Assembly: GCA_019162745.1 (NCBI GenBank)
Contig: JAFLLC010000089.1
Location: forward strand, 1 to 52,772
DNA length: 52,772 nt
Reading direction: 5' to 3'
DNA from: Deltaproteobacteria bacterium
GTDB taxonomy: Bacteria; Desulfobacterota; Desulfuromonadia; Geobacterales; Pseudopelobacteraceae
The position numbers and the translations under genes are program-made. Below, piece after piece: positions 8,224 through 16,732 of this stretch. Under the pieces are notes generated by a model, which saw only the letters and a list, made by a program, of their open reading frames with translations, did not search any database and had not been told where the DNA came from. The first letter of the stretch is position 1. Every line of letters begins with the position of its first letter.

Positions 8224-8667
8224 CTATTTGTCCTTTTCCTCTGGGCATTCATTAGCCGTATTAATTTTGAAATCAACAGGTGCGACCTCCCCCGTAATAG
8301 TACTTAAGTACTGGCCAATAGAGGCATGAACTGCCGAGGCAATAAGGTTCGAACAATGTTCCTTGTCATCAGGCAGCCCTCCAAGGGCTGCGGTAACAGT
8401 CTCGTCCGTCACCAGCAAAGCCTCATTCAGGGTCTTGCCCTTGACCAGTTCGCTCCCCATGGATGCTGTGGCAATCGCGGCGCCGCACCCTTTGATCAAA
8501 AAGCTGATATCAGCAATGATTCCTTCTTCAATTTTCATAAAAAGGAGCAAGGTATCACCACAATCGGGATCTCCTACCTGTACCACAACATTTGCGTCAT
8601 CAAGACCGCCAACATTACGAGGATGTCTGGCATGATCCAGTGCTAGTTCTGTATATTGGACATACAT
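8224..8667 (-). CDS. IscU/NifU-like iron-sulfur cluster scaffold
   Basis: A 147-residue protein of the NifU N-terminal/IscU family, which assembles Fe-S clusters for transfer to target proteins. The three scaffold cysteines are present: C36 (PDCGD, with D38 after it), C61 (GCGAAIA) and C105 (KEHCSNL). The usual GCxxSIAS motif reads GCGAAIATAS. Length is normal for a stand-alone scaffold. GGGGAGA precedes the ATG. No cysteine desulfurase is adjacent, so it is not part of a standard isc/nif operon; its neighbours are metal-handling genes. It is the last gene of the minus-strand metal locus. Confidence 0.82.
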   Translation of the reverse strand: MYVQYTELALDHARHPRNVGGLDDANVVVQVGDPDCGDTLLLFMKIEEGIIADISFLIKGCGAAIATASMGSELVKGKTLNEALLVTDETVTAALGGLPDDKEHCSNLIASAVHASIGQYLSTITGEVAPVDFKINTANECPEEKDK

Positions 8668-8741
8668 TTATTTTCTCCCCTTTTATATTTTAAACCTTTA
8701 TCTGAGCAGTTCTACTTTATCTGTTTGTCAACCGCACTTTT

Positions 8742-9188
8742 TTAGTCATAGATAGCTCGAGTTTCTTCATTACAGCTGGTTGGAGCGATAAGCGGCTTCC
8801 ACTCAGGGTGTTTCCAGGTCCCAAGATGCATATGCATATCAAAATATTTTTTTGGTATGGGGTGTGTGCCTACAACCACTTTTACCTCGTAGCGTTTTTC
8901 AAGAAAAGTTTTAAATGTGCTGATGGATGGGCATGGAGGATAACCAACGACCATGCCGGTAGCCAAATGGATCACTGTTGCGCCATTTTTTACCATCTCT
9001 TCTCCGGCATATTCAATATTGCCGCCAGGACATCCATCGCATGTCGTGAACCCTACCAACTCAACTTCTGTGTCTGCGTATATACTGAACGCCCCTTCCC
9101 TGTTTTTCATTGCTTTGAGACATTTTCCACCCGCACAACAGTGGTAGCGGTCGCAGATGATTATTCCAATTTTAGTAATTGAATTCAT
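8742..9188 (-). CDS. CGGC-domain protein, probable metal binding
   Basis: A 148-residue protein with the cysteine/glycine signature of the CGGC family (RYHCCAGGKC near residue 20) and further cysteines in CDGCPGG and YPPCPS. The family is predicted to bind metal through these cysteines, but no activity is established. GGAGGG lies 3 to 4 bases before the ATG. It sits between the Fe-S scaffold gene and a fused CDF transporter gene, all on the minus strand, which fits a role in metal delivery. That role is inference. Confidence 0.72.
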   Translation of the reverse strand: MNSITKIGIIICDRYHCCAGGKCLKAMKNREGAFSIYADTEVELVGFTTCDGCPGGNIEYAGEEMVKNGATVIHLATGMVVGYPPCPSISTFKTFLEKRYEVKVVVGTHPIPKKYFDMHMHLGTWKHPEWKPLIAPTSCNEETRAIYD

Positions 9189-9301
9189 ATACCCTCCATC
9201 TTAAGTGTAAAATGTATCACTCCATTGACTGGAACTCAAGTCCTGGATATTCAGTTGGTAACTTTTGACCCTGATGCTTGCAGAGGAATGAGCTTAACTC
9301 T

Positions 9302-10561
9302 TCAACCACAGGTGTCATTGTCACGGTGAAATGTTTGCTTTCGATTGACCAGTTCGTCGACTGTTGACGCATCGGCAGGCCTTACCTCGATTTCGGCGTC
9401 AGAAAAAACGTACGAAGGCCCCTTGCCGGAAAAAATTTCCCGTGAGTAGAGAATATCTATTTTTCTCTCAGCCAGGAATTCTGCGAGCTTGATACCTTTT
9501 CCCTTCTCCGTGGCGATGAACGGATTTCCCAGGATTTCCCGGGATAAGACCTCCCCATCGGCCGTTTTTTTCTCCCACAGCGCTACAAATGGAGCCGCTC
9601 CAAAATGATCGGATATTGCCCCATCACTTTTGGCTAACATCGCGGCATATCTCAGGTAGTCCCTTACTTCGGGTTCATAGTGAACAGAAACCTTTTCCAC
9701 AAAGGGGATGAGATGCCTGATTTCCTGCTCAATCCGGTCAATAGTTTCATGGGCCGCTTTGAGCTTCTTTAGTGACAGTCGTACAATAATGTTCGCAAAG
9801 ATATATCTGCCGGAGTTGCGTGCCGTCAGTGAGACCAATTCAGTTACTTCCGGGAATCCTTTTACGATTTGTGACATTTTTTCAAGCGTTGCTTTGTCTA
9901 CAGAGGCGTCGAGGAGGCTCTTGATTGCATCCCGCGCAATCCCGTAGCCGGCTTTAACTACCAGGAGCAGAACGGCGAAGGCGGCAATCCGGTCAAAGTA
10001 AGCGTAGGAGAACCGCGTCCCGGCAATCCCGGCTATCACTATAGCTAATGGTGCGAGGTCGGTGCGCCAGTTTTCGGCATCGGCCAGCAGTGAGGGCGAA
10101 TTCAATTCCAGTGCCTTTTGTCGTTCGTAACGGGAGAAGAAGAATATCGGCAGCGTCATGAATAAAAGGGTGGCAAGGGTGACATCCAGGTTTTGCAACT
10201 CCACGGTAGCCGGATACAATATCGTACGCCCGATCTCGTAACCGGACAGGAGGATAAGCCCTGCCGAGAGAAGTGCCGCCAGGTTTTCGGCTTTGTAGAG
10301 CCCCAATGGGAATTGAGTGGATTTTTTACCGGCAAGATAGATCCCCCCGAACACCAGAAGGCTCCCCAAAACATCGGCCAGTGAGTGTACTGTTTCGGCC
10401 AGTAAAGAAGCGCTGCCGGTGAGCAGGAAAAGGAGGTACTTGGCAAGTGTCAGGGAAAGATTGAGAATGAAGGAATATGCTGCAAGCTTCTTTCCCTTGT
10501 ATGCTGCGGGTAGTGAACCTTTTTCTTCGTATGTGTCAGTTGTTATTTTAAAACTTTCCAT
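9302..10561 (-). CDS. CDF cation transporter fused to a NifX-like domain
   Basis: A 419-residue two-part protein. Residues 25-210 are the cation diffusion facilitator membrane domain with six helices. Its transport site is unusual: TM2 has H59 and D63 (VHSLAD) and TM5 has N164 and D168 (ENWRTD), where zinc exporters have DxxxD or HxxxD in both. Residues 210-300 are the cytoplasmic ferredoxin-like CDF domain. From about residue 305 (MLAKSDGAISDHFGAAPF) the sequence matches the NifX/NifB dinitrogenase iron-molybdenum cofactor domain, as in two genes upstream. It is followed after 113 bases by the CGGC gene and preceded by znuB. Export of a divalent metal is likely; the domain fusion suggests iron or a metal-cluster link. 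Confidence 0.82.
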   Translation of the reverse strand: MESFKITTDTYEEKGSLPAAYKGKKLAAYSFILNLSLTLAKYLLFLLTGSASLLAETVHSLADVLGSLLVFGGIYLAGKKSTQFPLGLYKAENLAALLSAGLILLSGYEIGRTILYPATVELQNLDVTLATLLFMTLPIFFFSRYERQKALELNSPSLLADAENWRTDLAPLAIVIAGIAGTRFSYAYFDRIAAFAVLLLVVKAGYGIARDAIKSLLDASVDKATLEKMSQIVKGFPEVTELVSLTARNSGRYIFANIIVRLSLKKLKAAHETIDRIEQEIRHLIPFVEKVSVHYEPEVRDYLRYAAMLAKSDGAISDHFGAAPFVALWEKKTADGEVLSREILGNPFIATEKGKGIKLAEFLAERKIDILYSREIFSGKGPSYVFSDAEIEVRPADASTVDELVNRKQTFHRDNDTCG

Positions 10562-10631
10562 GTCTACATCTCAATGATTGGAACCGGTATGTTTAATTAA
10601 TATTGTAGTTTGCAGCAGTAGTGTTCAATAT

Positions 10632-11459
10632 TCAGCAGCGTCTTCGTCGTGCGAGTCCGGTTACCAGAAGCGAAAGTAGATAAACGGTTCCTGCCACCAG
10701 GATTATGGTTGCACCGGCGGGAAGATCGGGGGTGTAAGAGAGAGCCAGACCTCCGCTGGTAAAAAACATGCCGAGTATTGTTGCCAGAGCCATGATCGGG
10801 GCAAGTCGCCGCAGGTATTGCGCTGCAATGGCGGCTGGGAGAGTGAGGAGGGCGATGACAAGAATGAGCCCTACAACCTGGATAAGCACAACAACCGTCA
10901 GCGCGACCAGGGTCAGGAGTAGCAGGTAGAAAAAATCAACCGGCAGGCCACGCAGTCGCGCGAACTCTTCATCAAAGCAGACCGCCAGGAACTGTTGGTA
11001 AAAGACCAGTACAGTAAGCATGATGAGGCCGTCCAGTGACGCCATGATGTACAGATCCGTTCGCGGGATCATGAGTATGTTGCCGAACAGGTAGCTCATC
11101 AGGTCCACGTTGTAGCCCGGGGTCATGGATATAAAAATCACGCCGACCGCCATGCCGACCGACCAGAGTGCCGCAATGATAGTGTCTGCAGTCTGCCGCC
11201 ATCGCAGACTCACCCAGCCGATCACCCATGCGGCCACCAGAGCCGCCGCAATCGCACCGGAGATCGGGCTCTTGCCAAAGAAGTAGGCAACCCCCATACC
11301 GCCCAGAACAGCGTGGGCGATGCCCCCGGCCAGGAAGCTCATGTGTTTTACCACCACATAACTGCCCATCACGCCGCAGGCTATGCTGGCCAGCAAGCCT
11401 CCGATAAATGCTGTCTGCAGGAAATCCTGGCTGGCCAGAGCATGAAAAAACTCGCTCAT
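10632..11459 (-). CDS. znuB: zinc/manganese-type ABC transporter permease
   Basis: A 275-residue permease of the ABC-3 family with about eight helices. It shows the family pattern MGSYVVVKHMSFLAGGIAHA near the N-terminus and VVGLILVIALLTLPAA later. GAGGTG precedes the ATG. It follows the ATPase gene after 4 bases in a tight operon with the binding protein. The family moves Zn, Mn or Fe; specificity cannot be read from the permease. The 70 bases before the CDF gene contain no clear terminator, so the CDF gene may be co-transcribed. Confidence 0.85.
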   Translation of the reverse strand: MSEFFHALASQDFLQTAFIGGLLASIACGVMGSYVVVKHMSFLAGGIAHAVLGGMGVAYFFGKSPISGAIAAALVAAWVIGWVSLRWRQTADTIIAALWSVGMAVGVIFISMTPGYNVDLMSYLFGNILMIPRTDLYIMASLDGLIMLTVLVFYQQFLAVCFDEEFARLRGLPVDFFYLLLLTLVALTVVVLIQVVGLILVIALLTLPAAIAAQYLRRLAPIMALATILGMFFTSGGLALSYTPDLPAGATIILVAGTVYLLSLLVTGLARRRRC

Positions 11460-11463
11460 CCAT

Positions 11464-12192
11464 TCACCTCGTGGTATGGCGGATCATACGCACCGGGGAA
11501 CCGTAAAGCTGCTGAATCATTTCACCGGTGAGTGCGGACGTGGTGTGACAAACCAGTGTCCGGTTGAGGCATGCAATGCGGGTCACATATTGCGAGATGA
11601 AGCCGATGTCGTGAGAGACTACTAAAATTGTCATTCGCGATTTCAGCTTCTTGAGCAGATCAAAGATGTCCTCTTCCGCTCTTGGGTCGATACTGGCGGT
11701 TGGTTCGTCCAGAATCAGCAGCTTGGGCTGAGTCGCCAGGGCTCGCGCGAGAAGGACGCGCTGGAGCTGCCCACCGGAAAGGCTGCCGATTGGTTGTTCT
11801 TTTAGATCCCAAACGTAGGTCTCCATAAGTGCCTGCCTGGCAATTTCGCGGTCTTCAGAGCGGTAACCGCCAAAAAGTCGAACATTGCCGAGTCGTCCCT
11901 GTAAAACCACTTCGCCGGCCGAGATAGGGAAGTCATGCGGAAAGGCCGCGAATTGCGGCACATATCCGATTGATCCTCGTGCCTGTGCCGGAGTCCCCCC
12001 CAGTACCTGTGCCTGTCCGGACGAGGGTTCGAGCAGACCGAGCAGAATCTTGAGCAGGGTGCTTTTCCCACTGCCATTGGGGCCGACCAGACCCAGAAAT
12101 TCACCCTCCTCGACGGCAAGATCAACGTCTTCGAGGACTGTTGGTCCACCATAACTAAATGAAACACTTTTCAAAATTACGATTGGATTCAT
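11464..12192 (-). CDS. znuC: zinc/manganese-type ABC transporter ATPase
   Basis: A 242-residue ATPase with a complete set of ABC motifs: Walker A GPNGSGKST near residue 38, signature LSGGQLQR, Walker B LLILDEPTASID and switch histidine VSHD. It powers metal uptake by the permease encoded just downstream. Its ATG overlaps the end of the binding-protein gene by 4 bases (ATGA), so the two are coupled. Zinc is the default assignment for this family; iron or manganese is possible. Confidence 0.87.
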   Translation of the reverse strand: MNPIVILKSVSFSYGGPTVLEDVDLAVEEGEFLGLVGPNGSGKSTLLKILLGLLEPSSGQAQVLGGTPAQARGSIGYVPQFAAFPHDFPISAGEVVLQGRLGNVRLFGGYRSEDREIARQALMETYVWDLKEQPIGSLSGGQLQRVLLARALATQPKLLILDEPTASIDPRAEEDIFDLLKKLKSRMTILVVSHDIGFISQYVTRIACLNRTLVCHTTSALTGEMIQQLYGSPVRMIRHTTR

Positions 12193-13058
12193 TGGTTGCG
12201 TATCGCCTCTGCAAAAATATCTGCCACTCGCCGCAAATTTTTCAGGTAGTCTTCGGCCAGTGGATCCACTGGCGCAACCTTTGCGCCCAAGGCTCGCGCC
12301 ACAGTTTCTGCAGTACGGTTGCTGAACTGCTTTTGGACGAATATTACCTTCACTCCCTTGCGTCGCCCCACTTCAATTACCTGCTGCAGTGCTCGCGCAC
12401 CAGGCTCCTTGCCTCCGCTTTCGATGGGGATCTGGTGCAGGCCATAGGTGTCAGCAAAATATCCCCATGACGGATGAAACACCATGAAGCTGCTACCCTC
12501 CATACTGCGCAGCCGGTTGTAGATGTAGCGATCGAGCTCTTTAAGATCGGCGACAAAGCGCTTGCAGTTCGCTGCATATTCTGCCCGACGGGCTGGATCT
12601 TCTGCAATAAGCGCATCCCGGATGCGGGCCGCCATGAGCTGCACAAGCGGTGGACTGGTCCAGATATGCGGATCTTTGCGGCCTTTCTCCTGCAAAAGGC
12701 TGCCGAGCCGGTCTACTTCGCGCAGGTGAACCACCTTTTGCAAGGCTATAATTTTCATATCCGGATTGGCACTGTGGATGCGGGTCATCCATACGTCCTC
12801 AAAGGCAACCCCAATGGTAAAATAAAGAGTCGCTCGGGACAATCTGGTTATCTGCCGTGGGGTAGGCTCGTAGGTGGCGGGACTGCGACCCGGTTCAACA
12901 ATCACTGAAACTGCGACATGTTTGCCGCCTATCTGCTCGACAAAGTATTTCTGGGGAGGGATGCTGACGAAAACTTCCAAGGGAGCTGCAAAGGCCGTCG
13001 TAGCACAACAAATTATCAGCAGTACCGTCACAAAAGATCTGATCTGTATGCTGGTCAT
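12189..13058 (-). CDS. znuA: cluster A-I metal-binding lipoprotein/periplasmic protein with altered site
   Basis: A 289-residue periplasmic binding protein of the ZnuA/TroA family with a signal peptide ending near AFA (residue 24). Three expected metal ligands are visible: H131 (DPHIW), H195 (FHPSWGY) and D265 (VDPLAED). The first family histidine, normally in PHxYEPTP, is replaced by A61 (SPATYEPTP). No histidine-rich loop is present. The same SPATYEP variant is, as I recall, common in delta-proteobacterial relatives, so it may mark a subfamily with a different ion or geometry. Its start overlaps the upstream radical SAM gene by 4 bases. Export and uptake roles are from family; the metal is unknown. 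No lipobox was recognised, so it is probably soluble. Confidence 0.83.
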   Translation of the reverse strand: MTSIQIRSFVTVLLIICCATTAFAAPLEVFVSIPPQKYFVEQIGGKHVAVSVIVEPGRSPATYEPTPRQITRLSRATLYFTIGVAFEDVWMTRIHSANPDMKIIALQKVVHLREVDRLGSLLQEKGRKDPHIWTSPPLVQLMAARIRDALIAEDPARRAEYAANCKRFVADLKELDRYIYNRLRSMEGSSFMVFHPSWGYFADTYGLHQIPIESGGKEPGARALQQVIEVGRRKGVKVIFVQKQFSNRTAETVARALGAKVAPVDPLAEDYLKNLRRVADIFAEAIRNQ

Positions 13059-14059
13059 GACAAATTTCTCTTGCTTGTAACTTCCTTGATAACCTCAGTT
13101 TTGTCGGCTGGAGAACGGAGCGTGCATGGTTTCATGCGCAGGAAAAATTTTCGACCTTCATACTCAGTTTCCTGTATAAGGTTCTTTCCGATCAGCTGCT
13201 CCATACATGACCAGTCAGCGTGAGCTTTTGCCAGAAGTTCCTGCACGGCATCCTCCCGCATAGGGTGGACGCCGGTTATACTCAGGAGATCTGCTGCCGC
13301 ATCTCCGCTGCTGGCAAAGGAATTTCCTTCGTAGCCGGTCAGATATTCTACGCGATCTATCTTCCTGCCGATGATCTGTACGGCGCGATTGAGCGTTTCG
13401 GCTTTTGGTATCGCCACCCACTGTTCCGCCGGTGGTCGGATCGGAACGGCAACATAGGCTATGGCAGGTTTTAGTTCGGCAAGGAATGTGGCGAGTGGAT
13501 CAAGATTGACGTCGGCGTCGTTGATGCCGCGCAGCAGCATCGTCTCCGTGGCCAGCACGCCATTGAACTCTTTGGAAAAGCTGATCATGCCGCTCAAAAG
13601 AGCATCAAAGCGGAGCGTGCGATCCGGTTGGTTGATGGTGCGCCAAAGCTCCTCATTAACCGTGTCAACTTTTAATGAGACCCAGTCGGCTAGTGATAGT
13701 TCGGCCCGCACGTCTGCGCGCCAGATGAGTGATGAGTTGGTAATGACAGCAATCTTGATACCGAGGGGCTTCAGAAGTTCAATCATCCGCCCCAGGTTGA
13801 TGTCAAGGGTCGGTTCCCCATCAGCGACAAAGGTGAGATAGTCAACGGCCTCGTTGCGGTATCCAAGTTCATCTACAATCCGCTTGACCTCAGCAGCGAT
13901 TGTTTCGGGATGACAGAAACGCCGGCGGGTAATCTGGACTGTACGGGTACGCCCCACTTGACAATAAACGCAGGAATATGAGCAGACTTTCACCGGAATG
14001 GTGTTGATTCCAAGACTCCTCCCCAAGCGCCTGGATGGAACTGGCCCGAATATTGACAT
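13055..14059 (-). CDS. radical SAM protein coupled to the ZnuABC-type operon
   Basis: A 334-residue radical SAM enzyme with the cluster cysteines C26, C30 and C33 (CSYSCVYC) and the family start FGPVPSRRLGRSLGI. It belongs to the COG0731-like group of Fe-S oxidoreductases whose substrates are mostly unknown. The C-terminal 100 residues contain a winged-helix-like segment (DLLSITGVHPMREDAVQELL) and no second cluster motif. GGGGG precedes the ATG. It is the first gene of the run radical SAM, znuA, znuC, znuB, with a 4-base overlap into znuA, so a metal-linked job is likely. What it modifies cannot be told from sequence. Confidence 0.8.
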   Translation of the reverse strand: MSIFGPVPSRRLGRSLGINTIPVKVCSYSCVYCQVGRTRTVQITRRRFCHPETIAAEVKRIVDELGYRNEAVDYLTFVADGEPTLDINLGRMIELLKPLGIKIAVITNSSLIWRADVRAELSLADWVSLKVDTVNEELWRTINQPDRTLRFDALLSGMISFSKEFNGVLATETMLLRGINDADVNLDPLATFLAELKPAIAYVAVPIRPPAEQWVAIPKAETLNRAVQIIGRKIDRVEYLTGYEGNSFASSGDAAADLLSITGVHPMREDAVQELLAKAHADWSCMEQLIGKNLIQETEYEGRKFFLRMKPCTLRSPADKTEVIKEVTSKRNLS

Positions 14060-14185
14060 AAAAAAGCCCCCGCTGATTACATAACCCTCATAACCCGATA
14101 TGCTGTTAACTGAGGAAGATCAAGATGCCTATTTATGACTGGCAAGGTCACTTCTTGCTCTGCAATTAAATTATTTTCTCATCTT

Positions 14186-14518
14186 TTAGTGGTCACACGT
14201 GTTGGCTCCTGTCTGCAAGGACCCAGCCAGATAATTTTCTACTACCTCACGTGGACATTCACCCATTGCACCGGTTATTACCTGTACGTTGTTTGCAGCA
14301 AAAAGCTGCTGCGCCCTTTGGCCCATGCCACCGGCAATAATCTGATTTACACCCTTTTCAGACAGCCAGGCTGGAAGCAGACCCGGTTCATGGGCAGGAG
14401 GAACAACATAGCTTTCAGTAACGATAGCATTGTTCTCAACATCGATAATCGCAAATTCGGCACAATGCCCAAAATGGGCGCACAACTTCCTGTCATTGGT
14501 AGGTACGGCAAATCTCAT
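14186..14518 (-). CDS. NifX/NifB-like dinitrogenase cofactor-domain protein
   Basis: A 110-residue single-domain protein of the dinitrogenase iron-molybdenum cofactor family (MRFAVPTNDRKLCAHFGHC, then GGMGQRAQ). Members bind metal clusters, for example NifX, NafY and the orange protein ORP. The ATG at 14518 is chosen because AGAGGAG lies upstream and the family begins MRFAVP; an in-frame start at 14557 adds 13 unrelated residues. It is downstream of two MinD-type Fe-S ATPases on the same strand. A TTGTGCAA octamer lies about 34 bases upstream of the start. Histidine and cysteine in CAHFGHC are candidate ligands. No nitrogenase gene is in the window. Confidence 0.82.
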   Translation of the reverse strand: MRFAVPTNDRKLCAHFGHCAEFAIIDVENNAIVTESYVVPPAHEPGLLPAWLSEKGVNQIIAGGMGQRAQQLFAANNVQVITGAMGECPREVVENYLAGSLQTGANTCDH

Positions 14519-14594
14519 TCCATTCTCCTCTTTTTGTGGTTTTCTAGATATTTGCACAATAATCTGAAACTGAATCCTTATTCAAATGAAGAAA

Positions 14595-15458
14595 CTACAG
14601 TTGTACGCACAACTTATTATAAATCTGCCGGATTGCGCTGCTCGCTTGGCAATCCGGAGCATATTCCAGTATTGTTTTTGCCTGGCGCTGGGCCTGACTG
14701 ACCAGCGGTTCATAGGGAATTGAGCCAAGCAGATCAAATCCGCGCTCCAGGCAGAGAGTTTCAATCTCTTTTGAATAAGCCGGATTCAAATCGCCCTTGT
14801 TAATAACAACACCTCCCGGCAATTTGAAATGCATGGAGAGTTCCATGACCCTTTTGAGGTCATGAACACCGCTGACGGTTGGTTCGGTCACAAAAACTAT
14901 AAAGGATGCTCCGGTCAGGGATGCAATTACAGTGCAGCCGATACCTGGCGGACCATCGGTCAGGATGATGTCGTTTTTATTTTCTTTGGCAATTTCCCCA
15001 GCTTTTTTTCTGACAGCCGTTACCAGTTTACCAGAATTTTCCGCTCCCGGGAGCAGTTCAGCAAAGACAGCCCATTCCTCTGTTTTGGTTTTACCCACAA
15101 AATAATGGCCGCAGAGTGCTTCATCAAAAGAGACAGCGCCAGCCGGACAGAGGTAAAAACAGGCGCCGCACCCTTCGCAGGAAAATCTGTCCACTTGATA
15201 ATCTTCACTGATGGCCTGGTAGCGGCACACTTCCCTGCATCTGCCGCAGGAAGTACAAATATCCTTGTTGATAGTGGCGCTGTGCCCGGAGACAAATTCA
15301 TACTCCTCGACCACGGCAGCATTCAGGACAAGATTGAGATTGGCCGCATCAACATCACAGTCGGCCACAACCTGGTTATTAAAAAGAGCAGCCATGCATG
15401 CGGTAAAAGAGGTCTTGCCGGTCCCTCCTTTGCCGCTGATAACAACGATCTCCTTCAT
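14595..15458 (-). CDS. MinD/Mrp-type ATPase with two 4Fe-4S motifs (second copy)
   Basis: A 287-residue P-loop ATPase with a deviant Walker A (SGKGGTGKTS, residues 8-17) and an inserted bacterial ferredoxin domain: C68, C71, C74, C78 and C94, C97, C100, C104. DGPPGIGC is the Walker B-like region. Paired ATPases of this kind occur in the Desulfovibrio ORP cluster, where they interact with an Mo/Cu-binding orange protein. Its start overlaps the preceding ATPase gene by 4 bases, so the two are made together and may form a heterodimer. Roles in cluster loading or cell-division control are proposed for relatives only. Confidence 0.85.
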   Translation of the reverse strand: MKEIVVISGKGGTGKTSFTACMAALFNNQVVADCDVDAANLNLVLNAAVVEEYEFVSGHSATINKDICTSCGRCREVCRYQAISEDYQVDRFSCEGCGACFYLCPAGAVSFDEALCGHYFVGKTKTEEWAVFAELLPGAENSGKLVTAVRKKAGEIAKENKNDIILTDGPPGIGCTVIASLTGASFIVFVTEPTVSGVHDLKRVMELSMHFKLPGGVVINKGDLNPAYSKEIETLCLERGFDLLGSIPYEPLVSQAQRQAKTILEYAPDCQASSAIRQIYNKLCVQL

Positions 15459-16336
15459 GGCAATACCCCCTCAAGCGTAGTCCCGAACTTATTGGACTGG
15501 CTGAACACTTCTGCTGCGATTGCTGCAAAATGCACATGGTACTCAGGCAGAGCTTCCAATAAAAAATCACCGTTGGAGTACGCCTCGGCTACCTTACGGT
15601 CTTCCGGCAGACGTGCCAGGACTTTCAGTTGCCGTTCTTCCAGGAATGCATCAAGTGGGGGAAATATTCCGTTTTCCCTGTTAATTACAATACAGACAGA
15701 CTTGCCCCTTGCCTGCGCTACATCTACTGAGATCTTCAGGTCATGCAGGCCGAAGGGTGTTGGCTCGGTAACCAGAATCACCAGATCGGCATCTGATATT
15801 GTTTCGACAAAGGGGCAGGATGTCCCAGGAGGGGCATCAATAATCTGAATGTGATCAGCAAGCCCCTGCTGCTTGACCTTGCGGATCAATGGATTGGGCA
15901 TCGGTTCACCTACATTGAGGACACCATGTACGAACTGAATCCCACCCCAGCCCATGCCGGTCGCAACCATGCCTATCTCGCGTTCATCCTCACTGATGGC
16001 GTTTGTCGGACAAACAAGCAGGCACAGGCCGCAACCGTGGCATAACTCCGGAAATATCAATGTATTGCCCGGCAACCGGACTATTGCATTAAACTGACAT
16101 TTCTCGGAGCACACGCCGCATGACGTGCATTTTTGCTGATCGACCACCGGCAGCATGACGCAAGCAGGAATTCTTTGCGACAGATGGGGCGATATAAAAA
16201 AATGACCGTTGGGCTCTTCAACATCACAGTCGATGTACTGTACTTTTCTGCCGCTATTCGCTAGGAATAATGCCAGATTGACCGCAATCGTTGTCTTGCC
16301 GGTCCCTCCTTTCCCACTTGCAATAGCCACTTTCAT
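15455..16336 (-). CDS. MinD/Mrp-type ATPase with two 4Fe-4S motifs (first copy)
   Basis: A 293-residue paralogue of the next gene: deviant Walker A ASGKGGTGKTT (residues 6-16), ferredoxin cysteines C70, C73, C76, C80 and C99, C102, C105, C109, and IDAPPGTSCPF in the Walker B region. Overlaps of 4 bases on both sides couple it to a NifX-like gene upstream and the second ATPase downstream. The order NifX-like, ATPase, ATPase, NifX-like is that expected of an ORP-type complex. Function is inferred from the cluster; no target apoprotein is identified. Confidence 0.86.
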   Translation of the reverse strand: MKVAIASGKGGTGKTTIAVNLALFLANSGRKVQYIDCDVEEPNGHFFISPHLSQRIPACVMLPVVDQQKCTSCGVCSEKCQFNAIVRLPGNTLIFPELCHGCGLCLLVCPTNAISEDEREIGMVATGMGWGGIQFVHGVLNVGEPMPNPLIRKVKQQGLADHIQIIDAPPGTSCPFVETISDADLVILVTEPTPFGLHDLKISVDVAQARGKSVCIVINRENGIFPPLDAFLEERQLKVLARLPEDRKVAEAYSNGDFLLEALPEYHVHFAAIAAEVFSQSNKFGTTLEGVLP

Positions 16337-16695
16337 AACCAGTGCCCTTCCACATCAGCCCCGCTTGCTATCTGCAGCTTACCGTCTTCGAGTTGGTTGA
16401 GTGCATCTCCGACTGTTGCTGCTTCGCAGTTATAGACTTTGATGCCAGCTGCATGAAGCACACGGAAGGCCTTGGGTCCGCAGTGGCCGGTAATCAGCGC
16501 GTTAGCGCCAGCGTTGGCAACCGTTTGTGCCGCCTGTATTCCCGCCCCCTGTGCGGCATTCAGGTTCTGGGTATTATCAATCATCTGGAACCCTTTTGTG
16601 ACGGTGTCATAGACAAGAATTCTGGCCGCCCTGCCGAAGCGACTGTCCAACGGTGCGGCCAGGTTGTCACCGGATGTAGTTACAGCTATTTTCAT
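16333..16695 (-). CDS. NifX/NifB-like dinitrogenase cofactor-domain protein
   Basis: A 120-residue single-domain member of the iron-molybdenum cofactor-binding family (MKIAVTTSGDNLAAPLDSRFGRAARI, read in two parts, then ALITGHCGPKAF). GHCGPKA is typical of the ORP/NifX group. GGAGG precedes the ATG. It overlaps the following ATPase gene by 4 bases. With the second NifX-like gene and the CDF fusion, it makes three copies of this domain within 8 kb. The bound metal is unknown; Mo, Cu and Fe clusters are known for relatives. Confidence 0.84.
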   Translation of the reverse strand: MKIAVTTSGDNLAAPLDSRFGRAARILVYDTVTKGFQMIDNTQNLNAAQGAGIQAAQTVANAGANALITGHCGPKAFRVLHAAGIKVYNCEAATVGDALNQLEDGKLQIASGADVEGHWL

Positions 16696-16732
16696 TATTT
16701 GCCTCCATGGTCAAATCTGGATACGCCTTATT

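Noticed and set aside
14829-15848. Long plus-strand open frame of 339 codons
   Set aside because: It is antisense to the two MinD-type ATPase genes, which carry complete motifs; the plus-strand product has no recognisable domain.
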